From the NCBI RefSeq assembly GCF_031326225.1, contig NZ_CP133720.1:2852001-2916000 (forward strand): a DNA stretch of 64,000 bases, read 5' to 3'. The translations under genes and the position numbers were made by a program. Below are positions 24,448-33,411 of the stretch, piece after piece; positions within the stretch are counted from its first letter, which is position 1; each line of letters opens with the position of its first letter. The stretch comes from Undibacterium cyanobacteriorum. Lineage in GTDB: Bacteria; Pseudomonadota; Gammaproteobacteria; Burkholderiales; Burkholderiaceae_D. The notes beneath the pieces were generated by a model. It was not told where the DNA came from. It did no database searches and saw nothing but the letters and a program-made list of their open reading frames with translations.

Positions 24448-26298
24448 TTGGCCTGCAATTTGAATACGCAAGAACCGACACAGAGCTCACAAGATTATGC
24501 TTTGCATTTACTGCAAAGCATCTTCGGCTATCCTGCTTTTCGCGCACAACAGGCGCAAATTGTGGACCATGTGGTCAAGGGTGGTGATGCATTAGTGTTG
24601 ATGCCAACAGGTGGCGGCAAATCATTGTGCTATCAGATTCCTGCCTTGATACGGCACGGGGTTGGCGTCGTAGTTTCCCCCTTAATCGCACTGATGCAAG
24701 ACCAAGTCGATGCCCTTGCTGAAGTCGGCGTACGCGCGGCATTTCTCAATTCCACGCAGACTTTTGAAGAGACTCTGCGCATAGAAAAGTTAATGCGTGA
24801 GGGTGAACTCGACCTCGTGTATATCGCGCCTGAACGCTTAATGACGCAACGTTGTTTAGAGCTTCTCACCATCACACCACTGGCCTTGTTTGCGATTGAT
24901 GAAGCCCATTGCGTTTCACAATGGGGACACGATTTTCGTCCTGAATACATCAAACTCTCGGTCTTACACGAGCGTTTCCCCGAAGTGCCCCGCATTGCCT
25001 TAACCGCGACCGCAGACCAGCAAACTCGCGATGAAATTATTCATCGTTTGCAGTTAGAAGATGCGTATCAGTTCGTTTCTTCGTTCGATCGTCCCAATAT
25101 TCGCTACCAAATTGTAGAAAAAGCCAACGGCAAAAAACAACTACTCGATTTCATCCAAGCACAACATAGTGGCGATGCTGGCATTGTGTATTGTTTGTCG
25201 CGCAAAAAGGTGGAAGAGGTTGCCGAATTTCTCAATGAAAATGGGATTAATGCACTGCCCTATCACGCTGGCATGGAACAATCAGAACGCTATCGCAATC
25301 AAGCGCGCTTTCTGCGTGAAGATGGTATCGTCATGACTGCTACGATCGCCTTCGGCATGGGAATCGACAAACCCGATGTACGCTTCGTGGCGCATCTCGA
25401 TCTGCCTAAGAGTATCGAAGGCTATTATCAAGAAACCGGTCGTGCCGGTCGCGACGGTGCGACTGCAAATGCTTGGATGGCCTATGGCCTACAAGATGTG
25501 GTACAGCAACGCCGCATGATCGATGAATCAGAAGCAAACGAAGCCTACAAACGCATCCAAAGCGCCAAGTTAGAAGCCATGCTTGGTCTATGTGAGACAC
25601 TAAACTGCCGTCGCGTTCATATTCTCGATTATTTTGGACAAACTTCACAAGCCTGCGGTAATTGCGATACCTGCCTCTCGCCACCAATCTCATTCGACGG
25701 CACAGTCGCCGCACAAAAAATTCTTTCGACGATTTATCGCGTTGATCAACGTTTTGCTGCGGGTCACGTGGTCGACGTGTTGCGCGGCATTGATACTGAC
25801 CGCGTCAAACAATGGCGCCACGATCAGCTATCAACTTTTGGGATTGGCTCTGAAAAAAGTGAAGCCGAATGGCGCGCACTATTACGCCAACTGATTGCTT
25901 TAGGTTTAGTTGAAGTCGATTACGAAAACTACAGCTCGCTCAAACTCACCGAAGCCTCTCGTGCCGTCCTGCGCGGCGAAACCAAAGTGCAGCTTCGACA
26001 ATACAAGAAGGCAGAAAAAGCCGTCAAACATAAGCGACAATCCGCCAAAGATTTTGTTGAAACACAGTTGGATGATCTCGAGCAGAAGATTTTTGAGCGC
26101 CTGCGTTGGTGGCGTGTGGAGACGGCGAAAGCCCACAATACCGCGGCCTTCATTATTTTCCACGATAGCACTTTACGTGAAATCGCCCGGGCCAAGCCTC
26201 GTAGCCTTGAGGATCTACGAGGCGTGAGTGGCGTCGGCGCCAAGAAATTAGAAAGTTATGGCGACGAACTGATCAGCTTAATCGCGGAGTTTTTCTGA
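24448..26298 (+). CDS. recQ: ATP-dependent DNA helicase RecQ
   Basis: 3'-5' helicase for recombination and replication-fork repair. 616 aa. SF2 motifs: LMPTGGGKSLCYQ (Walker A), DEAHCVSQWGHDFRPEY (DEAH plus aromatic loop), TATAD, ATIAFGMGIDKPDVRFV and QETGRAGRDG. RQC zinc cysteines appear in RRVHILDYFG and CGNCDTC, and an HRDC domain ends the protein (LREIARAKPRSLEDL, GVSGVGAKKLESYG). No in-frame ATG is available: the start must be TTG at 24448 or TTG at 24460. The ATG at 24428 is out of frame. Convergent with the permease gene 4 bp away. Confidence 0.95.
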   Translation: MACNLNTQEPTQSSQDYALHLLQSIFGYPAFRAQQAQIVDHVVKGGDALVLMPTGGGKSLCYQIPALIRHGVGVVVSPLIALMQDQVDALAEVGVRAAFLNSTQTFEETLRIEKLMREGELDLVYIAPERLMTQRCLELLTITPLALFAIDEAHCVSQWGHDFRPEYIKLSVLHERFPEVPRIALTATADQQTRDEIIHRLQLEDAYQFVSSFDRPNIRYQIVEKANGKKQLLDFIQAQHSGDAGIVYCLSRKKVEEVAEFLNENGINALPYHAGMEQSERYRNQARFLREDGIVMTATIAFGMGIDKPDVRFVAHLDLPKSIEGYYQETGRAGRDGATANAWMAYGLQDVVQQRRMIDESEANEAYKRIQSAKLEAMLGLCETLNCRRVHILDYFGQTSQACGNCDTCLSPPISFDGTVAAQKILSTIYRVDQRFAAGHVVDVLRGIDTDRVKQWRHDQLSTFGIGSEKSEAEWRALLRQLIALGLVEVDYENYSSLKLTEASRAVLRGETKVQLRQYKKAEKAVKHKRQSAKDFVETQLDDLEQKIFERLRWWRVETAKAHNTAAFIIFHDSTLREIARAKPRSLEDLRGVSGVGAKKLESYGDELISLIAEFF

Positions 26299-26302
26299 TC
26301 GC

Positions 26303-27781
26303 TTACAAAGCTGCCCCGACTGGGAAGATGTTAACCGCTTTGAGTTTGTTTAAACGGCGTCGGTATTCAACAATGGTGGCAAAAGAAACCACTGCAAAGT
26401 ACACAAACACGATCTGAAAACTGACAAACAAAAAGCTGGCAAAACATAGAATGAAACCTCCTGCCGCAATTGCGCACCATTTTGCGAGGCTTGAGTCATT
26501 GGCAGCGCGCAGATGCGAATGCTGAGCGGCAAGCGCAAGTGCACAGGGCTGCAGAAAAGCCAGAAATAAAATCATGGCTACACCCTTGATCTCTAAACTT
26601 CCGATCGCAAAAATCAAAGCCGAAAACGTAAGCGCAGCAATACCGTACATAATGAGAAACTGACGCAAAATGTAGGACATCAAGGTCGCATCAACGATCG
26701 CTCGGGATCCAACGGACGGCGCCAAACAAAGTAAGCCCTGCTCTTTGCTAGTTTTATGCATCGCATAAAAGATTTGAACTAGATAAATCAGTGGCATCGC
26801 GATCAAGAATATGCCGCCGAATACACCGCCAAATCCAAGTCCAAATCCCTGCCAAAAATCGCTTTTCTTGGCCGCGACAATATCCATCACCACCAAGAAG
26901 AAAGCAGCGCTCACAACCATAGCGACTGTCTGTAGCAACATCGTGCTCCAGTGTGTTTTGGGACCGAACACATAGATACTGAGATCATGCCCATCGCGCT
27001 CCTCGCGTTTTTGCATGAACTTCGACAACTGCCATTGCATCAATCTAAAATAAATAACGCCTAGACCCAGTGTGAACTGATTCTCTTTTGGATTGTAGAT
27101 TTGCGCGCCTGCCTGTAAATTTTTGCAGCGTTGGTACATCTTGAAATGTGCCTCAGTATTCATTGAGAAAAACCAAGCTAATAGGCCGAACAAGATGATT
27201 AAGCCAAATATGAAATACTGCGCCGTGACAGACAAACCAATCGACGCCTCCACAAAATAAAGAGGATTCATCACGCCTGAATTCTTCAAGAGCAACGGCA
27301 ATTGAAACGACAAAACAAAGGGGACAATTGCCCACGGATTTTTTGCTGTCAAAACGAAAAACGTCATGAAGACGATTACTGTAAAAAATGGCAGTCCATC
27401 GACTTGTTTGTTGATGACGGAGAATAGAACCGTCGCGAGCAAGGCAATCGTGAACATCGGCAAACCCAATGCCAATTGCATTTTGCTTTTTAGGTTCGGC
27501 ACCAATTTAGCATTCGCTGGTGAATACTGAAGGCCCATGTTCATGACCAATAAGATAAACCAGGCATACAAGAGAATCGCCAGTAAGAAGGCAATTGAGC
27601 CACCCAGCACTAGAAGGTAAATCATCGCTTCAATTGGTTTCTTACCAAATATGCTGAGAGCAAAAAGCACAAGTTGCGACAAAATTGGAATCCCGATCAA
27701 GAGACCAATCAGAAAACGACTACTGTGCAAATTGATCCGAGAATAAATCGGCTGCATCCAAATGTTTAAAATCTGCTTCAT
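26303..27781 (-). CDS. ABC transporter permease-like membrane protein
   Basis: 492 aa with about twelve hydrophobic segments, no signal peptide and no soluble domain of note. Not recognised as a named family by motif. It overlaps the ATPase gene by ATGA (27778-27781), so it is the cognate membrane partner by position. Such GntR/YtrA-linked permeases often belong to ABC-2-like exporters. Substrate unknown. Confidence 0.8.
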   Translation of the reverse strand: MKQILNIWMQPIYSRINLHSSRFLIGLLIGIPILSQLVLFALSIFGKKPIEAMIYLLVLGGSIAFLLAILLYAWFILLVMNMGLQYSPANAKLVPNLKSKMQLALGLPMFTIALLATVLFSVINKQVDGLPFFTVIVFMTFFVLTAKNPWAIVPFVLSFQLPLLLKNSGVMNPLYFVEASIGLSVTAQYFIFGLIILFGLLAWFFSMNTEAHFKMYQRCKNLQAGAQIYNPKENQFTLGLGVIYFRLMQWQLSKFMQKREERDGHDLSIYVFGPKTHWSTMLLQTVAMVVSAAFFLVVMDIVAAKKSDFWQGFGLGFGGVFGGIFLIAMPLIYLVQIFYAMHKTSKEQGLLCLAPSVGSRAIVDATLMSYILRQFLIMYGIAALTFSALIFAIGSLEIKGVAMILFLAFLQPCALALAAQHSHLRAANDSSLAKWCAIAAGGFILCFASFLFVSFQIVFVYFAVVSFATIVEYRRRLNKLKAVNIFPVGAAL

Positions 27782-28641
27782 TTGGTCATCTCAATAAAAA
27801 GATCTTCCAAACTCAACTTCTCAACGCGTAGGTCACTGCGAGTGGCCAGTTCCTGCATTTGTGAAGAAGTCCATTGCCCCAACAAACGATCGTTTCCGTC
27901 TTGCAGAGCGCTTCGTTGCAATACCTTAGTCGGCTGCAGTTGACTGAGCACAGATGCTGGCCCTGTGACCTGTAAGCTAATTTCCATCAGGTCATCCAGC
28001 GCTTGTTCATGTACGATGCGACCACCGGCTAAGAACGCCACCTTCATCGCCACCCGTTCGAGGTCCGACAAAATATGAGTGGAGAACACGATCGTCGTGT
28101 TTTTATCGATCACACTGTCCACAATCTCACGCAAAAAATCACGTCGTCCCGCAGGATCCAAACTGGCGACAGGCTCATCAAGAATGAGCAATTCAGGTTC
28201 ATGGGCAAGCGCCCGAATAATCGCCAATCGCTGTTTCTGTCCACCTGAGAACTTACTGATCACCTTATCGTAAGGTAGATCCCAGCGTTGCATCAGTGCC
28301 TCGACTTTTGCATCGTTCCAGCATGGATATAAAGCTTTGAAGTAACGCAGCATTTGACGCGGCGTCAGCCACTCAAACAACTCAGCACTCTGTTGAACGT
28401 AACCGATTCTTGCTTTCGTCTCGCTCGACAACTGTTTAATCGATTCGCCGAACAGATGTACTTCGCCACGCTCACATTCTCGCAAACCCAACATGGATTC
28501 AATCAAGGTCGTTTTCCCAGCACCATTACGTCCCAACAAACCAACGATACTGCCCGCTTCGATGTTCCAGTCAAGATCAGAAAGCACATTCTGCGTACCA
28601 AATGATTTCGACAAATGATGAATTGAAATTGGTGAATCCAT
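27778..28641 (-). CDS. ABC transporter ATP-binding protein
   Basis: Cytoplasmic nucleotide-binding subunit: Walker A LLGRNGAGKTTLIE, Q-loop region YVQQSAELF, signature FSGGQKQRLAI, Walker B LLILDEPVASLDP, and switch His in FSTHILSDLE. A C-terminal extension of about 75 residues follows. 287 aa from the ATG at 28641 (GGGA upstream); ATG 28647 and a GTG at 28683 are alternatives. It overlaps the permease downstream and forms a locus with the TraB/GumN and GntR genes. Confidence 0.93.
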   Translation of the reverse strand: MDSPISIHHLSKSFGTQNVLSDLDWNIEAGSIVGLLGRNGAGKTTLIESMLGLRECERGEVHLFGESIKQLSSETKARIGYVQQSAELFEWLTPRQMLRYFKALYPCWNDAKVEALMQRWDLPYDKVISKFSGGQKQRLAIIRALAHEPELLILDEPVASLDPAGRRDFLREIVDSVIDKNTTIVFSTHILSDLERVAMKVAFLAGGRIVHEQALDDLMEISLQVTGPASVLSQLQPTKVLQRSALQDGNDRLLGQWTSSQMQELATRSDLRVEKLSLEDLFIEMTK

Positions 28642-28744
28642 GCTCATTCCCACGATGTGGCCGTCGGCAATAACAGACGGCACATCATTAATTGTTTGAA
28701 ATATTCTTTTAAAGCTACGATCAGGGTTTTGATCTAATCGCCGA

Positions 28745-29689
28745 TCAACGAATGCGAGTGACTGTCATACCCTGTTTTTGCAAGAGCTCAACCACACTCT
28801 TTTCACCAGCCAAATGACCTGCACCAACCACCACAAAAAGTTTTTTGCCGCTGGCCATCAAGTCGCTTACTTTCTTAGCCATCAAGACATTGCGATCGTC
28901 CATCAAGAGCTTCATCATTTTGCGAGAACCTTCATCCTTTTTCGCTGCATCAGCGAACAATTGCGCAATCGTTTCAGCATCACCGGCTTTCCATGCATTG
29001 GAAATCTTGGTCAGTTCCTGTGGCAACTCGCCCGTCTTCATCGAACTCAACAAGGAAGCGATCATGGCATCACCTTCCTGATCGTTTAGACTGCTCACCA
29101 AGTTGACTTGGTATTCAGCGCCCTCAAGTTCGATCAAGCTTTTTTTATCTTTTTTGGCACGATTGATGTAATGCAAATCAATCCCTTGGGATGGATCGAA
29201 ACCCATCTGCATCCCCACTTGCAGTGATACGGCTGAGCTCAAAACAAATGGTTTAAAGCCTTGCATTTGTTCAGCAGCAGGACCAAACACAGCTTGTACA
29301 TTGGACCAAGTTTCTGGCTTGAGATGATTTTGTAGTTTATCGGGCGCGGCATAACTTAACTTCGGCATCAACGCTTGCATGCTACTTGGATCGGATGTAT
29401 CTGCCTCGACTGCAACAATATCCGCCCCGTTATAGGCATCTTCTACTTTCTTCGACATTGGGTAATAGTCTGCCTTAGCGATATGAATAGAACCAAATAA
29501 GTACGCGACGTTTTGACCTGATTTGACTTCAAACAGCAATCCTTTGGTAGCGACCTCGTTGGCGACTGCCTGTTTCGATGGTGCTGGTGCCGTCTGTGCA
29601 ATCGCATCACTCAAAACGACGAAATGATTAAGAAAACCCAAGGTAATAATCTGAGCAATCGTAATGAAGAAATTCTGTATGTATTTCAT
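28745..29689 (-). CDS. TraB/GumN family protein
   Basis: 314 aa with an N-terminal hydrophobic segment (signal peptide or anchor, cleavage possibly after AIAQ near residue 32). The TraB/GumN domain is shown by VAYLFGSIHIAKADYYPM, AYNGADIVAVEAD near the start and VVVGAGHLAGEKSVVELL at the end, with conserved GS(I)H, E and GxGH residues of the family that contains Tiki-type metalloproteases. Periplasmic location is inferred. It lies between the gntR and ABC genes, an unusual place for it. Confidence 0.9.
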   Translation of the reverse strand: MKYIQNFFITIAQIITLGFLNHFVVLSDAIAQTAPAPSKQAVANEVATKGLLFEVKSGQNVAYLFGSIHIAKADYYPMSKKVEDAYNGADIVAVEADTSDPSSMQALMPKLSYAAPDKLQNHLKPETWSNVQAVFGPAAEQMQGFKPFVLSSAVSLQVGMQMGFDPSQGIDLHYINRAKKDKKSLIELEGAEYQVNLVSSLNDQEGDAMIASLLSSMKTGELPQELTKISNAWKAGDAETIAQLFADAAKKDEGSRKMMKLLMDDRNVLMAKKVSDLMASGKKLFVVVGAGHLAGEKSVVELLQKQGMTVTRIR

Positions 29690-29787
29690 AATTCAATCCT
29701 TGCAATGTATTCGATTCAAAAAAACGATCTGACAGAATCAGCAAACACAGGTTCGCCATTACAGATCGCAGCTTCTACACTAAAAAA

Positions 29788-30204
29788 TCAATCTTTCTTC
29801 TTGAGCAAATTTGAAAATAATTCGATGACCGGCTCTGGGTCTAACTGCAACTGTTTTGCCTCTTGCGCGAGCTTTTGCAAGCTGGGTTTTAACAATTCAA
29901 GTTTGGCTTCACTTTGCTGATCGCCCCGATTCCCCGAATGCATGGACGATACGATCATCCCCATCCCACGTCGACGCTCCAACAAGCCTTCAGACTCCAG
30001 CATGCTGTATGCCTTGGAGACCGTCATTGGGTTCACGCCGAGACTGCCAGCAACTTCGCGAACTGAGGGCATGCTGTCACCAGCACTAATCTGACCACCA
30101 ATCACCAAACGACGCACTTGCTCTATCATCTGACGATAGATTGGGTCGCTACTGCCGGTAGCGATGTGGAAAATATCAGCAGGTAAATCGCGCGATAAAC
30201 TCAT
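29788..30204 (-). CDS. GntR-family regulator, YtrA-like
   Basis: 138 aa from the ATG at 30204 with GAGAGA upstream; the longer frame to 30339 is unsupported. The winged helix is at about residues 15-80: IYRQMIEQVRRLVIGGQI, MPSVREVAGSLGVNPMTVSKAY, LESEGLLERRRGMGM. There is only a short C-terminal helix and no effector domain, as in YtrA regulators, which usually control an adjacent ABC exporter. Operator-like repeats lie upstream at 30282-30453. Confidence 0.92.
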   Translation of the reverse strand: MSLSRDLPADIFHIATGSSDPIYRQMIEQVRRLVIGGQISAGDSMPSVREVAGSLGVNPMTVSKAYSMLESEGLLERRRGMGMIVSSMHSGNRGDQQSEAKLELLKPSLQKLAQEAKQLQLDPEPVIELFSNLLKKKD

Positions 30205-30281
30205 GTCTCTCTCAATAAATGAAGCCGCTTTCTTTCTTCGCGGGCCAAGCGAAATGGGAAAGTAAACTCCGCAATCATGAT

Positions 30282-30412
30282 TGAAGTAATACACCACTAC
30301 AGGTAGCAAATGGGCAATTGCTCTATCGGCCTCATTCAATCAATTCGACCAAAATTACCTGCCTTTTTTGCCAGAATCGAGCAGCCACGCGTCTAACAAC
30401 TGTATTACTTCA
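30282..30412. promoter_or_regulatory. Long-range inverted repeat in the gntR upstream region
   Basis: tgaagtaataca at 30282-30293 and its exact reverse complement tgtattacttca at 30401-30412, about 107 bp apart. Both arms contain the GTAATAC core also present at 30420-30453, so the region has four related half-sites. Confidence 0.5.
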
Positions 30413-30419
30413 TCACTAG

Positions 30420-30453
30420 GTGTATTAACTACTGTATGAATATAGTAATACAC
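30420..30453. promoter_or_regulatory. Probable GntR/YtrA operator
   Basis: gtgtatta at 30420-30427 and taatacac at 30446-30453 form an inverted repeat with an 18-bp spacer that itself contains act/tag symmetry. YtrA-type regulators bind inverted GT-TA / TA-AC repeats near their own promoter. Confidence 0.55.
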
Positions 30454-30503
30454 TAAAAATGCGATTGCAAGTCCTTTTTTTGAAAAAGATCGATACAAGA
30501 ACA

Positions 30504-31010
30504 CTAGATGGGTGTTTTGGTGGATATGGTAGGTTTTCGAAAAATGCGGAAGGAATAGCCGTACAAAGAAAAGGCGATGAGCGAGAACAGCCAATATTCA
30601 ATCGGTGCTCCCATTGCCCAGTGTTTATGCCAAGCGGCATCGGTCGGGTTAAAACCTGCCCAACCAAATGCAGGGTTCAGAATGAACCACAGAAAATCCT
30701 CGATGATCCAAAATTGCATAATCGAAGCAAGGCAACGCGCTTGCCAGCGTAAAGTCCAACGCTGTAAGAAAAACAGAGGAAGATGAAACACCATGGCAAT
30801 GAATGGAAACATCCAAGCGTGATAACCGGTCATCGCTCGGCCACCCCAGAACACATCGAGCAACCAGTGCTGCTCTACTCTCCAGGTCGGCAAACTGCTG
30901 GCCCATCCAGCGTCACCCTCGATTTGGATTTCGACCTCAGCGAGAAAGATCGCCATCACAGCAACCCACAGAAAATGAATCAAGAAACGATGCTGGGATT
31001 TCAAGGACAT
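30504..31010 (-). CDS. Small multi-pass membrane protein of unknown function
   Basis: 168 aa with four hydrophobic segments (about 8-26, 60-80, 94-112 and 138-155), rich in Trp and aromatic residues. Not recognised. AAGGGG precedes the ATG at 31010 at suitable spacing, which supports a real gene. It is followed on the minus strand by the gntR locus and preceded by a glycosyltransferase gene 75 bp upstream, but no functional link can be shown. Confidence 0.7.
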   Translation of the reverse strand: MSLKSQHRFLIHFLWVAVMAIFLAEVEIQIEGDAGWASSLPTWRVEQHWLLDVFWGGRAMTGYHAWMFPFIAMVFHLPLFFLQRWTLRWQARCLASIMQFWIIEDFLWFILNPAFGWAGFNPTDAAWHKHWAMGAPIEYWLFSLIAFSLYGYSFRIFRKPTISTKTPI

Positions 31011-31085
31011 GCCCCCCTTACCTATTGTTGACGATGAAGACTACGCATGAAAATAGAATAAAGGTTCGTGCGAATTGAAACCAGC

Positions 31086-32249
31086 TTACTGAGTAAGAAA
31101 ATCCATCACCGTGTGCATCACATCCGCTGCCGCGTTCGGGCGAGCAATTTGCAGCGCTCGTGTTCGCATCATATCGAGATGATCGCGCCGTGACATCAAG
31201 TGCTGAATACGGTACAGCAAAGCCACTTCGTCGACTGCCTTTAACGCAGCACCATGTTCCACCACATAGTCTGCATTACGTTCTTCTTGACCAGGAATCG
31301 GCGCGTTCACAATCATCGGAAGCCCCATTGCCAAACACTCGGAAGTTGTGAGACCACCGGGCTTGGTAACAATCAAATCTGCACAGGCCATCAAACGCTC
31401 GACCTGGGTACTAAATCCGATCGGATAAAGCCGCTTGCAATACCTCGACTGTAAGTCTAAAAGACGTTGATACGCTACTTGATTTTTGCCAGTCAGAACA
31501 ATCATTTGGAAATCAGATTGTTTGCCATCAATCTCCATCGACAAAATACGCTCCGCAAGGGTGGCCATATCACCGACGCCGGAACCGCCACTCATCAACA
31601 TCAAGGTCAAGCAAGTCGGATCACATCCGAGCTCAGCCGCACAGACCTCTCGTGCTGGCGCCTTGGCAAAACTTGGCATGATAGGAATTCCCGTGACCCG
31701 AATCGTGCTCGCCATCAGTCCTTGTCCTCGCATGCGAAAAGCAACCTCTTCGTTCGCTGCAAAATAACCCTGCATGTGAGGATGAACCCACATGCGATGC
31801 AAATCAAAATCGGTGACCTGAACCCACGTTGGATATGCGATTTCAGCACTGGCATGTAGACGCGATAGGATTTCAGCCGGCAAAAAATGCGTGCAGATAA
31901 TTGCGGAGGGAGAAAAATCTTGAATGAATTGAAGCAGCGACTTGGCATTCCATTTTTCAATTGCTCGACGCATTTTTTCCAGACTACTATCTGGCTTGGC
32001 ATCATTGCTGTAGTTGTATAGGTAGCCCCACAGGTTGGGAGCTTTATTCACCAGATGCAGGTAAAAGTCGGTATAGACCTTGCGGAAAGCGAGGCTCGCG
32101 AAATCCATAACATCGACGTGCTGTACGATCGAATCTGGATAATCAAGCATCGCTCGCGTGCGCAATGCTTCAGCCGCACGACCATGACCAGCGCCAGCGG
32201 ACACGCTGAGAATCAGGATTTTTTTCTTTTGAAGGGAATGATCTGCCAT
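31086..32249 (-). CDS. MGDG-synthase-like glycosyltransferase (GT28-type)
   Basis: 387 aa from the ATG at 32249 (MADHSLQKKKILIL). The N-terminal acceptor domain has ILSVSAGAGHGRAAEAL, the signature of the monogalactosyl/glucosyl-diacylglycerol synthase family, plus VDVMDFAS. The C-terminal donor domain has LMSGGSGVGDM, ADLIVTKPGGLTTSECLAMG and IPGQEERNADYV, which match the MurG/MGDG fold. It probably transfers a sugar from a nucleotide donor to a lipid at the inner face of the membrane; the exact acceptor is unknown. No other glycolipid genes are adjacent. Confidence 0.85.
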   Translation of the reverse strand: MADHSLQKKKILILSVSAGAGHGRAAEALRTRAMLDYPDSIVQHVDVMDFASLAFRKVYTDFYLHLVNKAPNLWGYLYNYSNDAKPDSSLEKMRRAIEKWNAKSLLQFIQDFSPSAIICTHFLPAEILSRLHASAEIAYPTWVQVTDFDLHRMWVHPHMQGYFAANEEVAFRMRGQGLMASTIRVTGIPIMPSFAKAPAREVCAAELGCDPTCLTLMLMSGGSGVGDMATLAERILSMEIDGKQSDFQMIVLTGKNQVAYQRLLDLQSRYCKRLYPIGFSTQVERLMACADLIVTKPGGLTTSECLAMGLPMIVNAPIPGQEERNADYVVEHGAALKAVDEVALLYRIQHLMSRRDHLDMMRTRALQIARPNAAADVMHTVMDFLTQ

Positions 32250-32424
32250 ATACAGCAGATTGTAAAAAGCCTCGATGACAAGCACATGACATCGAGGCTC
32301 AATGAGGGACAATGACTCATCGAATTACCAAGCGAGTGTAACTCTCCTTGGCATTCAATGTATCAATTCAATCGGAATTATGCCTTTCGGAATTACGATT
32401 TCTACCACCTCGCTAAGGACAGAA

Positions 32425-33156
32425 CTATTGTTTCTCGAACACCAAATCCCAAACACCATGCCCCAATTTCAAACCACGATTTTCGAACTTCGTCACGGGT
32501 CGATAATCTGGTCGTGGGGCATAACCTTCAGCTGTGTTTCGTAGGCTCGGTTCAGCGCTGAGGACTTCCAGCATTTGCACCGCATAATCTTCCCAATCGG
32601 TGGCGCAATGAATGTAGCCACCCTTTTTCAATCGAGAACTCAACAATGCGACTAACGGCCCTTGAATCAGACGCCGTTTGTTGTGACGCGCTTTATGCCA
32701 AGGATCTGGGAAGAATACATGTACACCCGCCAATGACTCTGGCGCAATCATATTCACCAAAACTTCGTAAGCATCGTGTTGAATGATTCGTTGGTTTGAT
32801 AAACCAGCCGCCCCCACCAATTTCAACAAACTACCAACCCCGGGTGTATGCACCTCAACGCCGATGAAATTTTTCTCTGGCATCAGGGCAGAAATCTTGG
32901 CACTTGTTTCGCCCATGCCAAAACCGATTTCAAAAATCGTCGGTGCTTCACGTCCAAAAGTGGCGTGAAGATCGAGTTCTTGCTTTTCATAAGGGATCAT
33001 GAACTGCGGTCCAAGTTCCTCAATCGCTTTCGCTTGGGCATCGGATAAACGACCAGCGCGCGTCACAAAACTGCGGATGCGATGCTCGGTAGGATCGTAA
33101 AACATAGGTTTACGTGGCGCGTCGATTGGCGCCTCTTGCTCTGGTTTGTCTGACAT
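32425..33156 (-). CDS. trmB: tRNA (guanine-N7-)-methyltransferase
   Basis: Makes m7G46 in tRNA variable loops. 243 aa. An N-terminal extension precedes HRIRSFVTRAGRLSDAQ. SAM motif FEIGFGMGETSAKIS, acidic GVEVHTPGVG, the diagnostic VFFPDPWHKARHNKRRLIQ and C-terminal TKFENRGLKLGHGVWDL are all present. The ATG at 33156 is the first in frame. No neighbours suggest an operon. Confidence 0.96.
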   Translation of the reverse strand: MSDKPEQEAPIDAPRKPMFYDPTEHRIRSFVTRAGRLSDAQAKAIEELGPQFMIPYEKQELDLHATFGREAPTIFEIGFGMGETSAKISALMPEKNFIGVEVHTPGVGSLLKLVGAAGLSNQRIIQHDAYEVLVNMIAPESLAGVHVFFPDPWHKARHNKRRLIQGPLVALLSSRLKKGGYIHCATDWEDYAVQMLEVLSAEPSLRNTAEGYAPRPDYRPVTKFENRGLKLGHGVWDLVFEKQ

Positions 33157-33272
33157 GGATGGATAAATGTGTTGAACCCAATGATGGGTATTTGCTTGCT
33201 AAGGAACTTTTTCGCATATTGAATTTTTGAAAATTCAACGAAATTGGCTCAAGTAGCGACGGCAAAAAGAAA

Positions 33273-33298
33273 TAAAGGCGCCATTTTACGCGCCTTTA
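33273..33298 (-). terminator. Terminator of the DUF3016 gene
   Basis: 9-bp stem taaaggcgc/gcgccttta with an 8-nt loop, continuing TTTCTTTTT on the minus strand. It lies between the DUF3016 gene and trmB. Confidence 0.75.
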
Positions 33299-33411
33299 GG
33301 AAAGATTAGCAATTGATTGCCATGAACCAAATCTTTAGAACTGGCACAGCAAAAGTGACTCGTGCATCCGTCACAGCTTGCCACAATTGCAAATTGCAGC
33401 GAGTTGAGACT

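Noticed and set aside
30355..30594. 79-codon minus ORF upstream of gntR
   Set aside because: Overlaps the end of the 168-aa membrane protein gene and the operator region; no coding features.
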